Assembly: GCA_007123985.1 (NCBI GenBank)
Contig: SLGA01000137.1
Span: 1 to 10,343, forward strand
Source of the DNA: Balneolaceae bacterium
Lineage (GTDB): Bacteria > Bacteroidota > Rhodothermia > Balneolales > Balneolaceae
DNA length: 10,343 bases
Reading direction: 5' to 3'
Shown one piece after another: positions 1 to 7,340 of the stretch (the first letter of the stretch is position 1; every line of letters begins with the position of its first letter). The notes beneath the pieces are model-generated. The model was not told where the DNA came from and ran no database searches. It worked only from the letters and a program-made list of their open reading frames with translations. Made by a program: the position numbers and the translations under genes.

Positions 1-111
1 CTTGCTTCAAAGTGTGACAGAGTAATTGAACTGAAAAACGGACATCTTTTTAAAGATTCCTACGTACCCGCCAGCGAAAAGGCTGAGACCGTTCAAGTGG
101 ATATTATTTAA
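1..111 (+). CDS. ABC transporter ATP-binding protein, C-terminal end (partial, LolD/YbbA-like)
   Basis: Only the last 36 codons lie in the window. The reading frame is open from base 1 and ends in TAA at 109-111. The visible peptide contains CDRVIELKNGHL, the usual end of the ATPase subunit just after the H-loop in LolD/YbbA/MacB-type exporters, where a D-R-(V/I)-(I/L)-x-(L/M)-x-(D/N)-G strand is conserved. A short polar tail follows. Walker A, Walker B and signature motifs lie upstream and cannot be seen. The stop codon overlaps the start codon of the permease by one base (TAATG), so the two are almost certainly translationally coupled. By family knowledge the protein would hydrolyse ATP on the cytoplasmic side to power the FtsX-type permease. 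The LolD/YbbA assignment rests mostly on that partner. Confidence 0.8.
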   Translation, partial: LASKCDRVIELKNGHLFKDSYVPASEKAETVQVDII

Positions 112-2663
112 TGAATTTACTGAGAGAACTCTTTTCACCATACAGCTGGAAACTGGCGTACAGGGATTCAAAATCTCAATGGAAGAGCCTTATTATTTAT
201 ACATCGGCAGTGGTTGCAGGTGTGGCCGCACTTGTTGCCATTCTATCGTTCAGAAATGATGTATTGCTTACTGTTGATGATCAGTCTCGCGAGCTTCTGG
301 GCGCCGATCTCGAATTGCGTGCAACCCAGCCATTTAATGATGACATTATCGCGTTCATTGATTCAACCGGCGGCAGCGATGCAACTGCGCTTGAATTTAA
401 TTCAATGGTACTGTTTAACCCTGTAGGAGCTACCAGGCTTTCGCAGGTAAGAGCAATTAATGGCCCTTTTCCGCTATACGGTACACTTTCAACAGAACCT
501 GCAGAAGCAGGACTGCTCTACCAAAAAAATAACAGCGCTCTTGTAGAAAAATCAGCAATGAGCCAATTTAATATCTCCGTTGGCGATACCATTCGTATTG
601 GAAACATCGATTTTCCCGTTGAAGGTGCATTGGTAAGCGTACCCGGCGAAGCTGCTGCATTCTCTTTGGTTGGGCCACGTGTTTATGTTACCCAGGCTGC
701 ACTTGAAGGTTCAGGCCTGTTAGACAGAGGAAGCCGGGTAGAGTACAAACACTACTTTCAGTTTAATGATGCTGAAGAGCTTACCGCCTTTACAGAAGCC
801 TTTCGGCCGCTCTCTCGCGAACATCGTGTAAGAATGGAAACTGTTGAAAGCCGAAAAGCAAATTTCGAAGTTATTGTAAATAATCTCACTCGATTTTTAG
901 GGCTCATCGCCTTCATTGCTCTGTTGCTTGGAGGACTTGGTGTAGGCAGCGCAATATATGTGTACATAAAACGCAAGACTGCAACGGTTGCAACGCTTCG
1001 CTGCCTGGGAATGACAAAAGAGAAAATACTGGCAGTATTTGCCATTCAGGTGGCAGCTTTGGGATTTTTAGGCGCACTATCGGGTACGGGTATTGGTTTA
1101 ATACTTCAATTTTACCTGCCTACGCTTTTTGCTGATCTCCTGCCCTTTCAAATCACTCAGGCAATTTCCATTCAGGCCATATCTCTCGGACTATTCACGG
1201 GAGTACTGATTAGTGTAATTTTTTCCATTTTACCACTTGCGGCCATTTCAACGATCTCTCCTCTGCTTACACTCCGAAGTACAGAATTCTCACCGATCGG
1301 TTCACTCTCAAAAAGAGTGAAGTTTACCACACTCTTCATTTCACTTGCAGTACTGGTTTTTATTGTTGCTTTGCTTACAGAAAGCTTTCTCGCAGCCCTG
1401 ATATTCACACTCAGCCTGCTGCTTTTTATTCTATTGCTATGGGGTGTGGCCGGATTCCTGACAGCAACCGTAAAAGGCCTTCGCCTGAAATCTTTTCCAT
1501 ACACTGTTCGCCAGGGTATGGCAAATCTTTTCAGGCCGAATAATCAAACATCCATGCTGATGACAACTCTTGGAATGGGAATGCTGCTTATTGGAACGCT
1601 CTACTTATCGCAAGATATGCTTCTGCAACGAATCGATCTGGAAACGGGTGATGATATGCCCGATCTTGTCTTTTATGACATTCAGATGGATCAGAATGAG
1701 AGATTAACTGAATTGATTACTGAAGAGGGTGCCGGAATCATTCAAAACGTGCCTATTGTTTCGATGCGGCTTTCCTCAAGAAAGGGGCAAACTCCGCAGG
1801 AAATCAGGCAGGATACTACCCTCTCCCTGAGCAATTGGGCACTCTCGAGGGAATACAGGGTTACCTACAGAGATTATCTCACGGACGCAGAAACTGTTCA
1901 GAGAGGCGAATGGATTTCTTATGCTGATGGCATCGATTCCGTCATTCCTATATCTGTGTCCACTCAAATTGAAGAAGAGTTACAGCTTGAAATTGGTGAT
2001 ACCCTTGGATTTAATGTGCAGGGTGTGCCAATTACTACAATAATAGCGAGTATTCGTGAAGTGGACTTTCAGCGCCCTGAACCCAACTTCTTTGTAGTAT
2101 TTCCAAGCGGGGTTTTGGAACAGGCACCTCAGTTTTTTGCATCTACCGTAAAAACATCGGGAGATGAACAATCGGTAATGCTTCAACAAAAAGTTGTAAA
2201 CGAGCTGCCAAACATATCGGCAATTGATATTTCTGTTGCACTTGCAAGCGTGCGGGAATTTCTTGATAAAGTATCTATGGCCGTTCAGTTTATGGCACTT
2301 TTCAGCATTTTCACCGGATTTATTGTTCTTGCAAGCTCAATTGCAATAAGCCGCAGGCAGCGGACCAGAGAGTCGGTTCTTCTTCGAACTCTCGGTGCCA
2401 AAAATTCACAAGTAGGCTCTATACAGACTATAGAGTATGCTCTTTTGGGGCTGTTGTCGAGCCTTACAGGCTTACTTCTTGCTGTTGCAGCAAGCTGGGG
2501 ACTTGCTTATTTCTATTTTGATCTCGCCTTTGTGCCAAACCTTTTAATGCTGTCGGTAATTACCATTTCTATAATGGCTTTGGCTATCTTAATTGGATGG
2601 AGTGGAAGCAGGCATATATTCAAACATTCGCCACTTGAAATTCTGAGATTACAAACCAACTAA
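111..2663 (+). CDS. FtsX-family ABC transporter permease, YbbP-like (850 aa)
   Basis: This is a large inner-membrane permease of the YbbP kind (predicted lysophospholipase/lipoprotein-type exporters). About ten membrane segments can be read: residues 27-47, 260-286, 308-335, 355-379, 405-424, 426-452, 485-500, 722-746, 774-801 and 808-832. Two large periplasmic domains lie at about 50-255 and 505-715. The layout is thus two MacB-type periplasmic core plus FtsX units in one chain, as in YbbP, unlike the single-unit permeases LolC/E or MacB. Each FtsX half carries the cytoplasmic coupling signature: RKTATVATLRCLGMTKEKI at 288-306 and RQRTRESVLLRTLGAKNSQV at 749-768. The ATG overlaps the stop of the ATPase gene, which decides the start. 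A small membrane protein follows 7 bases later. In E. coli, YbbA-YbbP sits next to the esterase TesA; no esterase is visible here. The substrate is unknown. Confidence 0.88.
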   Translation: MNLLRELFSPYSWKLAYRDSKSQWKSLIIYTSAVVAGVAALVAILSFRNDVLLTVDDQSRELLGADLELRATQPFNDDIIAFIDSTGGSDATALEFNSMVLFNPVGATRLSQVRAINGPFPLYGTLSTEPAEAGLLYQKNNSALVEKSAMSQFNISVGDTIRIGNIDFPVEGALVSVPGEAAAFSLVGPRVYVTQAALEGSGLLDRGSRVEYKHYFQFNDAEELTAFTEAFRPLSREHRVRMETVESRKANFEVIVNNLTRFLGLIAFIALLLGGLGVGSAIYVYIKRKTATVATLRCLGMTKEKILAVFAIQVAALGFLGALSGTGIGLILQFYLPTLFADLLPFQITQAISIQAISLGLFTGVLISVIFSILPLAAISTISPLLTLRSTEFSPIGSLSKRVKFTTLFISLAVLVFIVALLTESFLAALIFTLSLLLFILLLWGVAGFLTATVKGLRLKSFPYTVRQGMANLFRPNNQTSMLMTTLGMGMLLIGTLYLSQDMLLQRIDLETGDDMPDLVFYDIQMDQNERLTELITEEGAGIIQNVPIVSMRLSSRKGQTPQEIRQDTTLSLSNWALSREYRVTYRDYLTDAETVQRGEWISYADGIDSVIPISVSTQIEEELQLEIGDTLGFNVQGVPITTIIASIREVDFQRPEPNFFVVFPSGVLEQAPQFFASTVKTSGDEQSVMLQQKVVNELPNISAIDISVALASVREFLDKVSMAVQFMALFSIFTGFIVLASSIAISRRQRTRESVLLRTLGAKNSQVGSIQTIEYALLGLLSSLTGLLLAVAASWGLAYFYFDLAFVPNLLMLSVITISIMALAILIGWSGSRHIFKHSPLEILRLQTN

Positions 2664-2670
2664 TTTCAAA

Positions 2671-2844
2671 GTGACTAACAACCAAAAAGTTTGGGCAATA
2701 TCGATAGCAATACTCATTGTATGCCTTGCTCTTACTCTATATCTGTATATCAGAACAGGTAATCTTTTTATTGCGATTCTCATTGCCCCGCCAATCATCC
2801 ATTATGCATTGAAACATCGCGGTAAAAAGGGTCTTTCAGAATAA
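2671..2844 (+). CDS. Small two-helix membrane protein (57 aa)
   Basis: This short frame begins with GTG 7 bases after the permease stop and ends in TAA at 2842-2844. No ATG or earlier GTG is available between the in-frame stop at 2644-2646 and this GTG. The protein has a short polar N-terminus (TNNQKVW), a hydrophobic helix at about residues 8-27, a tight turn (RTGN, 28-31), a second hydrophobic helix at about 32-46 with a PP kink, and a basic tail (KHRGKKG, 48-54). By the positive-inside rule, the C-terminus and perhaps both ends face the cytoplasm. No SD is visible, so expression probably depends on coupling to the permease. I do not recognise the family. Position and topology suggest an accessory or stabilising subunit of the exporter (inference). 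A chance ORF is possible, but the well-formed hydrophobic pattern argues against it. Confidence 0.6.
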   Translation: MTNNQKVWAISIAILIVCLALTLYLYIRTGNLFIAILIAPPIIHYALKHRGKKGLSE

Positions 2845-2857
2845 AAGCGTTCTGAAA
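2834..2857 (+). terminator. Weak hairpin at the end of the ABC exporter operon
   Basis: Perfect 8-base arms TTTCAGAA (2834-2841) and TTCTGAAA (2850-2857) flank an 8-base loop. The left arm overlaps the last codons of the small membrane protein. The bases that follow (TTCATATTT) are only moderately T-rich, so this is a weak intrinsic terminator candidate or an mRNA 3'-end stabilising stem. Its place, between the exporter genes and the stress-protein gene, fits a transcript end. Confidence 0.3.
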
Positions 2858-2962
2858 TTCATATTTAAGACTTCTTTATCTGTTTACGTTTATTACATTT
2901 TTGAGCAAATTGTAAGAAAGCACTTAAAGTGATGTTAACCATAAACTAAAAACAGATATACT

Positions 2963-3832
2963 ATGAAAATTCTCGTCCCCATCGATTTTTCAGATCGAAG
3001 TAAAAAAGCACTCGAAGTAGCGGCAAAATTTGCGCAACTGTTTGAAGGTATGGTTACACCTTTCTATGCTCATCTGCCCATTTCAGAGCTGGATGAACCG
3101 TACGCTCTTGGCATGAGCAGTAAACTCTATCAAAAATTTGATGAGCTTGAAGATACATTATCAAATCGTGTAACAGAAATATCAGCATCACTGGTTGATG
3201 AAAAGTACCTCGCAAAACCAATTGTTGTGATGGGTAATGCAGCACAGGCAATTATTGATGAATCAAACAATTATGACTATGTGATTATGAGCAGCCATGG
3301 TCGGACAGGTTTTTCAAGGTTCCTTCTTGGCTCCGTAGCAGAAAAAGTTCTTCGTTTGTCTAACACTCCTGTGATGATTGTAGAAAATGACTCGGATGTG
3401 GGTAACTTTGAAAATATTATGGTTACAACCGACTTCTCCGACAATGCTGCCGAGGCATATCCACATGCCATTCGAATAGCAAAAGAAACCGGTGGCACAA
3501 TCGATTTGATTCATATTCTCAGTTTCGACCAGTTCGACGAAAAGGAAAAAGATCTGTCTCTAAGAAAGATTCGGGAAGAACGCCTTAAAATTCTGAAAAA
3601 AGAGTATTTCCACGAAATTTCGGACAGGGTAAATCAGCAGGTAATCATTTCCCAAAACACTCCTCATGAAGCCATTTTTAAACACGTTTCAGAAAACCCT
3701 TACAATCTCGTAATTATGGCAACTGTTGGCAGAACCGGAATCAATTACCTTATGATGGGAAGCACCACAGCAAATGTTGTAAGGCATGTAAAGTCTGCTG
3801 TTCTAAGTGTGAATCCAAAGAAAAGCTCATAG
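2963..3832 (+). CDS. Universal stress protein, tandem UspA domains (289 aa)
   Basis: Two consecutive Usp domains are visible, at about residues 1-140 and 150-287. Each opens with the hydrophobic strand and acidic residue of the nucleotide-binding fold: KILVPIDFSD with D8, and NIMVTTDFSD with D157. Each ends with the phosphate-binding loop: SSHG (110-113), nine residues, GS (123-124); and ATVG (253-256), nine residues, GS (266-267). In ATP-binding Usps the loop is G-2x-G-9x-G-(S/T). Here the first Gly is Ser or Ala, while the other Gly and the G-S pair are kept, so nucleotide binding is plausible but unproven. Tandem Usps of about 280-300 residues are common in Bacteroidota and act in the cytoplasm in stress or starvation survival. 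No SD precedes the ATG. The 118-base gap before it suggests a separate promoter, but I could not identify one with confidence. Confidence 0.93.
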   Translation: MKILVPIDFSDRSKKALEVAAKFAQLFEGMVTPFYAHLPISELDEPYALGMSSKLYQKFDELEDTLSNRVTEISASLVDEKYLAKPIVVMGNAAQAIIDESNNYDYVIMSSHGRTGFSRFLLGSVAEKVLRLSNTPVMIVENDSDVGNFENIMVTTDFSDNAAEAYPHAIRIAKETGGTIDLIHILSFDQFDEKEKDLSLRKIREERLKILKKEYFHEISDRVNQQVIISQNTPHEAIFKHVSENPYNLVIMATVGRTGINYLMMGSTTANVVRHVKSAVLSVNPKKSS

Positions 3833-3867
3833 GAATTGTTTCAGAGAGCCTTATTGAATATCAAACG

Positions 3868-3900
3868 AAAGTCTGTCTGAGAATATCAGACAGACTTTTT
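3868..3900 (+). terminator. Intrinsic terminator between converging genes
   Basis: A perfect 13-bp stem has arms AAAGTCTGTCTGA (3868-3880) and TCAGACAGACTTT (3886-3898) around the loop GAATA, and the T-run continues to 3900. It starts 35 bases after the Usp stop and ends 20 bases before the stop of the converging outer-membrane protein gene. It is a strong terminator for the plus strand. Read from the minus strand the tail is only three T, so it would work less well in that direction. Confidence 0.88.
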
Positions 3901-3920
3901 AAGCATATGAAGTTAAGAGA

Positions 3921-5462
3921 TCAGAAATTGAATCGGAGAGTGCTTACGAATTGCCATCTGTCTACTGTTCGTGTAGCTTCCTCTGAGCGAAATCGTATAT
4001 TCGGAAGGTTATCCGGAAGAGGTGAGTAATCGTAAGAAGCATAGTCATATACGGCCGATACTTCCTCCCAATTAGAATACTGTGCTGCAAGCTCAAGGCG
4101 TAAGTTTGGTGTAATTGAAAAACCCGCACCAAGTGCATAAACATCTCTGTTATTCGAAATGTCAGCATATCTGCCGGGCAGCAGGCTATATCCCGCTCTA
4201 AGTGTAAACTCCGGAGTGATATCATATGCAATACCTCCTCTAAAGCTCCACACCGATCTGAAATTATCCTCTATAAAGTCATTTTCAATCAGTTCGTCTT
4301 CAAAAAGATCACTCTCTCGAAAATCTATGCTTGTCCCACTGTAATCAACATACTCAGCAGAAAGTGAAACTGAAAAACCATTCAAATTTTGCATGGCTAC
4401 ACCCAGTGAGGTTCTCCCCGGATATTTCACTCTGTAAGAAAACTCATTGTCTGTGAAATCAGAAAATTCAACTCCATTGTTAAATGTGGTTCTTAAATCA
4501 GCATCGAAATTTTCGTCCACTTCAAGTGTGGTAGGAAAGGTGTAACTGATACCTACATTGAACTGCTCGGTTATTTTATACAACAAACCTGCACGTGCTC
4601 TGAAACCTGTAAAGCGGCTGTTTAACCGGTCATCCAGTAAAATATTATCCACGTCGGTATCACCAAATCCATCGCCATTGCTATCGATAATGGTACTTGA
4701 ATAGTCGTTGAACTCATCCACTTCCTGAAAAATTCTGTTGTAGTTGAACCGGCCGGAGAGCAAACCGATGCTTGCACCAATCATGATATTTTCCTGAAAT
4801 TCAGTTGCGAAAAACATTGAATATTCCCCGCTATATCCGCGCTGAATTATTTCGCCTTGTTGTCTAAGTCCCAGAAAGTCACCAAACCTGTCAAACCCTA
4901 CTCTAAAAATTGATTCGTCCCAATCTTCAAATTCATCGCCAAAGTCGGTAGCAAACGTATTGAATGCAATCTCCTGATATGGTGAACCACTGGCTTTAAA
5001 TTTGTCAGTGATCGTACTGTTTTCATTCCTGGCCCTGAAACCCAGTGCTCTGTTAAATATCGAATGCTGTGTATAACCTGCCCCAAAAACAAAACTCCCC
5101 TGCACAGTTGGAAATGAGTATAAAAATCCAACATTAGAAACGCCGCGCTGGCTGTTATCCATACTTCTTGTTTGCCCTAAATAAAGTCCATCCTCTTCAA
5201 CCGATCTGTAAGAAAGGCCGAATTCGCCAAAACTCCTTTTGTGCAGCGCCATACTTGCAGGATTATCTATAAACGAACCAAACCCGGAATTAAAAGCTGT
5301 TCCGGGCATTATGATGGAAATAGGATCATTCGCAGCTCCCTGATCGCCAAACAATGTAGCCTGATAGCTGTACAGAAGTGCATTGTTCGGATTTTGCGCG
5401 TGCAAGGCTGTAATACCGCCAAACAGAAATATGAAAATGAGAACGGTTATTTTCCTAAGCAT
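3921..5462 (-). CDS. FadL/OmpP1-like outer-membrane beta-barrel protein, copy 1 (513 aa)
   Basis: A signal peptide is clear: MLRK, a hydrophobic stretch at 5-20, and a probable cut after HAQ (21-23). The mature part alternates amphipathic strands and turns and ends in Phe (RFNF), as barrel proteins recognised by the Bam machinery do. Near the N-terminus, SFIDNPASMAL with the NPA motif matches the hatch region of the FadL/toluene-transport family, which carries hydrophobic compounds across the outer membrane. Length is close to that family's usual 400-500. Residues 260-272 form an Asp-rich loop, DSNGDGFGDTDVD, resembling an EF-hand/dockerin calcium loop. The protein aligns along its length with the product of 7487-9082; shared blocks include DNPA, AFNTFATD, DWDES, RGYSGEYS, a GFRARAG stretch and a W-E-E-(V/I)-S block near the end. 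The ATG has a strong SD (AAAGGAG, four bases before it). It lies 71 bases after its partner lipoprotein gene. The substrate cannot be read from the sequence. Confidence 0.75.
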   Translation of the reverse strand: MLRKITVLIFIFLFGGITALHAQNPNNALLYSYQATLFGDQGAANDPISIIMPGTAFNSGFGSFIDNPASMALHKRSFGEFGLSYRSVEEDGLYLGQTRSMDNSQRGVSNVGFLYSFPTVQGSFVFGAGYTQHSIFNRALGFRARNENSTITDKFKASGSPYQEIAFNTFATDFGDEFEDWDESIFRVGFDRFGDFLGLRQQGEIIQRGYSGEYSMFFATEFQENIMIGASIGLLSGRFNYNRIFQEVDEFNDYSSTIIDSNGDGFGDTDVDNILLDDRLNSRFTGFRARAGLLYKITEQFNVGISYTFPTTLEVDENFDADLRTTFNNGVEFSDFTDNEFSYRVKYPGRTSLGVAMQNLNGFSVSLSAEYVDYSGTSIDFRESDLFEDELIENDFIEDNFRSVWSFRGGIAYDITPEFTLRAGYSLLPGRYADISNNRDVYALGAGFSITPNLRLELAAQYSNWEEVSAVYDYASYDYSPLPDNLPNIRFRSEEATRTVDRWQFVSTLRFNF

Positions 5463-5466
5463 ACTG

Positions 5467-5473
5467 CTCCTTT
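5467..5473 (-). promoter_or_regulatory. Ribosome binding site of outer-membrane protein copy 1
   Basis: On the minus strand AAAGGAG stands four bases before the ATG at 5462. It fixes the start that gives a clean signal peptide. It is the strongest SD in the window; the stress protein, the small membrane protein, the 9094-10077 lipoprotein and outer-membrane protein copy 2 have none I can see. Confidence 0.7.
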
Positions 5474-5503
5474 AATAGAGGTGATTCGATAATTAAATTC
5501 ATT

Positions 5504-5511
5504 CAAATATA
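5504..5511 (-). promoter_or_regulatory. Candidate Bacteroidota-type -7 box before outer-membrane protein copy 1
   Basis: On the minus strand TATATTTG is an exact match to the Bacteroidota -7 consensus TAnnTTTG, 41 bases before the ATG at 5462. The only upstream TTTG lies 15 bases away, shorter than the usual 17-23, so the -33 part is poor. It may allow copy 1 to be transcribed apart from the lipoprotein gene ahead of it. An AT-rich spacer can produce this match by chance. Confidence 0.35.
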
Positions 5512-5533
5512 ACCAGAGACAGGTAACAAATTT

Positions 5534-7144
5534 TTAGTTTCTGCTACCTCTGTTATTCCTTGTGCTAGAGCTTGTTGCTCTGTTCGTAGAACTTCTGTTT
5601 GTTGAACGAACAGTTGAGCGATTATTTGATGATGATGAGCTTCTACCTACTGAAGAATTGTTATTAGAAGATCTTGTATTGTTCACAGCAGATCGGTTAT
5701 TAGAAGACCGATTGTTGTTACTCGATGTTACAGCGGTTGCTGCGGCTCTTAATACTCCATTTAAAACACGATTGCTACGAACATTACTACTTTGTGCCTG
5801 ATTAACATTATTTCTGCTTGTCGTTACAGTTTGTTGAGTCGTTACACGATTTCGGATTGATTGCACAGCTTGCTGCTGTCTTGTAGCTGGTCTCTGTATC
5901 GTTGCAGAACTGTTGCTTCTTTGATTCACTGAAGATGCCGAAGTAGAACGGTTAACAGTTGTAGATGCAGAACTTCTTGCAGCCGATGAGCGGTTGCTTG
6001 TACTGCTACTTACACTGCTTCTCTGGTTGTTTGACGTGTTTCTATTGACTGTGCTTCTATTGGTATTTGATGAATTATTCCTGTTAACTGTACTTCTGTT
6101 CGTATTTGAAGAGTTGCGATTTACTGTGCCTCGATTAGTGTTCGAAGAACTATTCCGGTTTACCGTGCCTCGATTTGTGTTCGAAGAATTGTTGCGATTA
6201 ACCGTGCTTCGATTCGTATTCGAGGAATTATTACGATTTACCGTGCCTCGATTTGTGTTCGAAGAGTTGTTACGATTAACCGTGCCTCGATTCGTATTCG
6301 AGGAATTATTCCGGTTTACCGTGCCCCTGTTTGTATTGGTTGAATTGTTACGATTTACAGTTCCACGAGTTGTATTACCCGCATTTCTATTTGTCACAGT
6401 ACCTCTGTTAACCTGCTGAGTTCTAGCTGATGATCGAACGTCCGTTCTGTTACGTACAGCAGGAGCAGTTCTTACGCGTGCATCAGCACGGGTATTTCTG
6501 TTCAGTGTCTGAGTGCCGCGTGATGTAAGAGCTGTACTTCTTGGCCCGTAATTCGTAGCTCTTGTTGATCGTGTAGTTGAATAATAGATCACTCCAAAGT
6601 GCGGCCTGTGATAGTAACCTCCCCAGTAACTGCCATAATATGGGAAATATCCAGGGTAGGCATAGTATGAATAGAATCCGTAGTGATACGGCCGATGCCA
6701 ACCATAATTAAATGCTATACTAAATCTCCAGCTGGGGTATCTGTAATATGCAAACGGATTGTGATGGTACGAGTAAAAATATGGATTGTAGTGGAAACCT
6801 GAATAGCCATAAAAGTGATTATTCACAACTGATCGACGAAATTGCGGTGTGTGAGTAAGCGTTGCACCGTAATCCAGATACCAGTCTCTGGTTTCATAGT
6901 CAACAAAGTAATAAGCCTCCGCATCTTCCCAGCCATCTTCATAACCCAATTGATAATCATCAACGCTTACAACCTCGCCGGCTCTCTGTTCAACAGATGC
7001 CTGTGTTGAGGCAGCGCGATCTACCGGAAGTCTTTCTGAAGGCCGCGGAGCATCATGAACAGTTTGCAATTGTGTATAGCAACCCGACAAAAACAGTGCC
7101 AGTGCAGTTAAAAGTATGGTATGTAACGAGTTTGATAATTTCAT
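5534..7144 (-). CDS. Lipoprotein with Tyr-rich middle and Asn/Arg/Ser/Thr repeat tail, copy 1 (536 aa)
   Basis: The N-terminus is a lipoprotein signal: hydrophobic residues 8-18, then lipobox L-S-G-C with lipidation Cys22, followed by YTQ. No Asp stands at +2. Three parts follow. Residues 23-100 are acidic and hold FVDYETRDWYLDYG (80-93), a motif shared with the lipoprotein at 9094-10077. Residues 111-195 are extremely rich in Tyr, His, Phe, Trp and Pro. From about 200 to the end the chain is almost only Asn, Arg, Ser, Thr, Ala and Gln, with about ten 13-residue repeats at 246-373. The tail ends RGSRN, close to SRGSN in the paralogue. The long tail is presumably disordered and exposed (inference). 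I do not know a function. A GGAG six bases before the ATG supports the start. It is followed by the gene for the FadL-like protein, copy 1, and the same gene order occurs in the neighbouring module. Confidence 0.8.
   Translation of the reverse strand: MKLSNSLHTILLTALALFLSGCYTQLQTVHDAPRPSERLPVDRAASTQASVEQRAGEVVSVDDYQLGYEDGWEDAEAYYFVDYETRDWYLDYGATLTHTPQFRRSVVNNHFYGYSGFHYNPYFYSYHHNPFAYYRYPSWRFSIAFNYGWHRPYHYGFYSYYAYPGYFPYYGSYWGGYYHRPHFGVIYYSTTRSTRATNYGPRSTALTSRGTQTLNRNTRADARVRTAPAVRNRTDVRSSARTQQVNRGTVTNRNAGNTTRGTVNRNNSTNTNRGTVNRNNSSNTNRGTVNRNNSSNTNRGTVNRNNSSNTNRSTVNRNNSSNTNRGTVNRNSSSNTNRGTVNRNSSNTNRSTVNRNNSSNTNRSTVNRNTSNNQRSSVSSSTSNRSSAARSSASTTVNRSTSASSVNQRSNSSATIQRPATRQQQAVQSIRNRVTTQQTVTTSRNNVNQAQSSNVRSNRVLNGVLRAAATAVTSSNNNRSSNNRSAVNNTRSSNNNSSVGRSSSSSNNRSTVRSTNRSSTNRATSSSTRNNRGSRN
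6026..6409 (-). repeat. In-frame 39-bp tandem repeats coding N-R-(G/S)-T-V-N-R-N-N-S-S-N-T
   Basis: About ten tandem units encode residues 246-373 of the 5534-7144 lipoprotein. The consensus is NRGTVNRNNSSNT. Units 2, 3 and 4 are identical at protein level; one unit (337-348) is a residue short and the end units are degenerate. The unit is 39 bp, a multiple of three, so copy-number change keeps the frame. A higher-order 78-bp pattern is present: 6171-6248 and 6249-6326 differ at only 6 of 78 positions, while neighbouring 39-mers inside them differ at 6-7 of 39. Amplification therefore seems to have gone by pairs. Confidence 0.92.
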
Positions 7145-7150
7145 GGCTTA

Positions 7151-7154
7151 CTCC
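7151..7154 (-). promoter_or_regulatory. Ribosome binding site of lipoprotein copy 1
   Basis: On the minus strand GGAG stands six bases before the ATG at 7144 (CCGGAGTAAGCCATG). It supports this start, which also gives a complete lipoprotein signal. Confidence 0.55.
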
Positions 7155-7182
7155 GGACGTTTTATATTTATCTTATCCACTA

Positions 7183-7211
7183 CTAAGATACACTAAATGT
7201 TCCATAATCAA
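7183..7211 (-). promoter_or_regulatory. Candidate promoter of lipoprotein copy 1
   Basis: On the minus strand TTG (7211-7209) is followed after 18 bases by TATCTTAG (7190-7183). This is one mismatch from the Bacteroidota TTG / N17-23 / TAnnTTTG promoter. The box ends 38 bases before the ATG. The box TATCTTA occurs at exactly the same distance before the paralogous lipoprotein gene, which makes chance less likely. A perfect palindrome directly abuts the -33 side. Confidence 0.45.
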
Positions 7212-7231
7212 CATCACATAACCATGTGATG
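7212..7231 (-). promoter_or_regulatory. Perfect palindrome abutting the promoter (candidate operator)
   Basis: Arms CATCACAT (7212-7219) and ATGTGATG (7224-7231) are perfectly complementary around four bases, directly upstream of the -33-like TTG. This is the usual place for an activator or repressor. Read on the minus strand, its right part is CATGGTTATGTGAT. A 12/14 match, CATGGATATGTTAT, lies at the equivalent place before the paralogous gene. It could also fold as a hairpin if transcribed. The binding protein is unknown. Confidence 0.4.
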
Positions 7232-7340
7232 CATGTGGCGTTTTATTATTTTAAGTATCTGATCTTCATTTAGTAACGTGTTGTTATATTGAATTGTTTT
7301 TTGATTTTCCACTCTGATTTCAAGGCTTCATAAAAGCAAA

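Noticed and set aside
2921..2931. Short palindrome CACTT-A-AAGTG upstream of the stress-protein gene
   Set aside because: Five-base arms in AT-rich DNA are expected by chance, and there is no second copy or promoter box to tie it to.
6026..6409. Regular 39-bp repeats that could suggest a CRISPR array
   Set aside because: The units are contiguous with no unique spacers, stay in one coding frame and vary at synonymous sites, so they are coding repeats.
5994..6419. Plus-strand frame of 141 codons with repeated Leu/Phe/Glu/Val blocks
   Set aside because: It lies entirely opposite the 39-bp repeat tract of the lipoprotein, and its periodic sequence is what the antisense of those codons must give. 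It has no independent support.
6862..7221. Plus-strand frame of 119 codons over the start of the lipoprotein gene
   Set aside because: It overlaps the well-supported signal peptide and N-terminal domain of the minus-strand lipoprotein and shows no domain or start signal of its own.
7212..7231. CRP/FNR-type operator
   Set aside because: The arms are TCACA-N6-TGTGA, the reverse of the CRP order TGTGA-N6-TCACA, and no FNR core is present. It is kept only as an unassigned palindrome.
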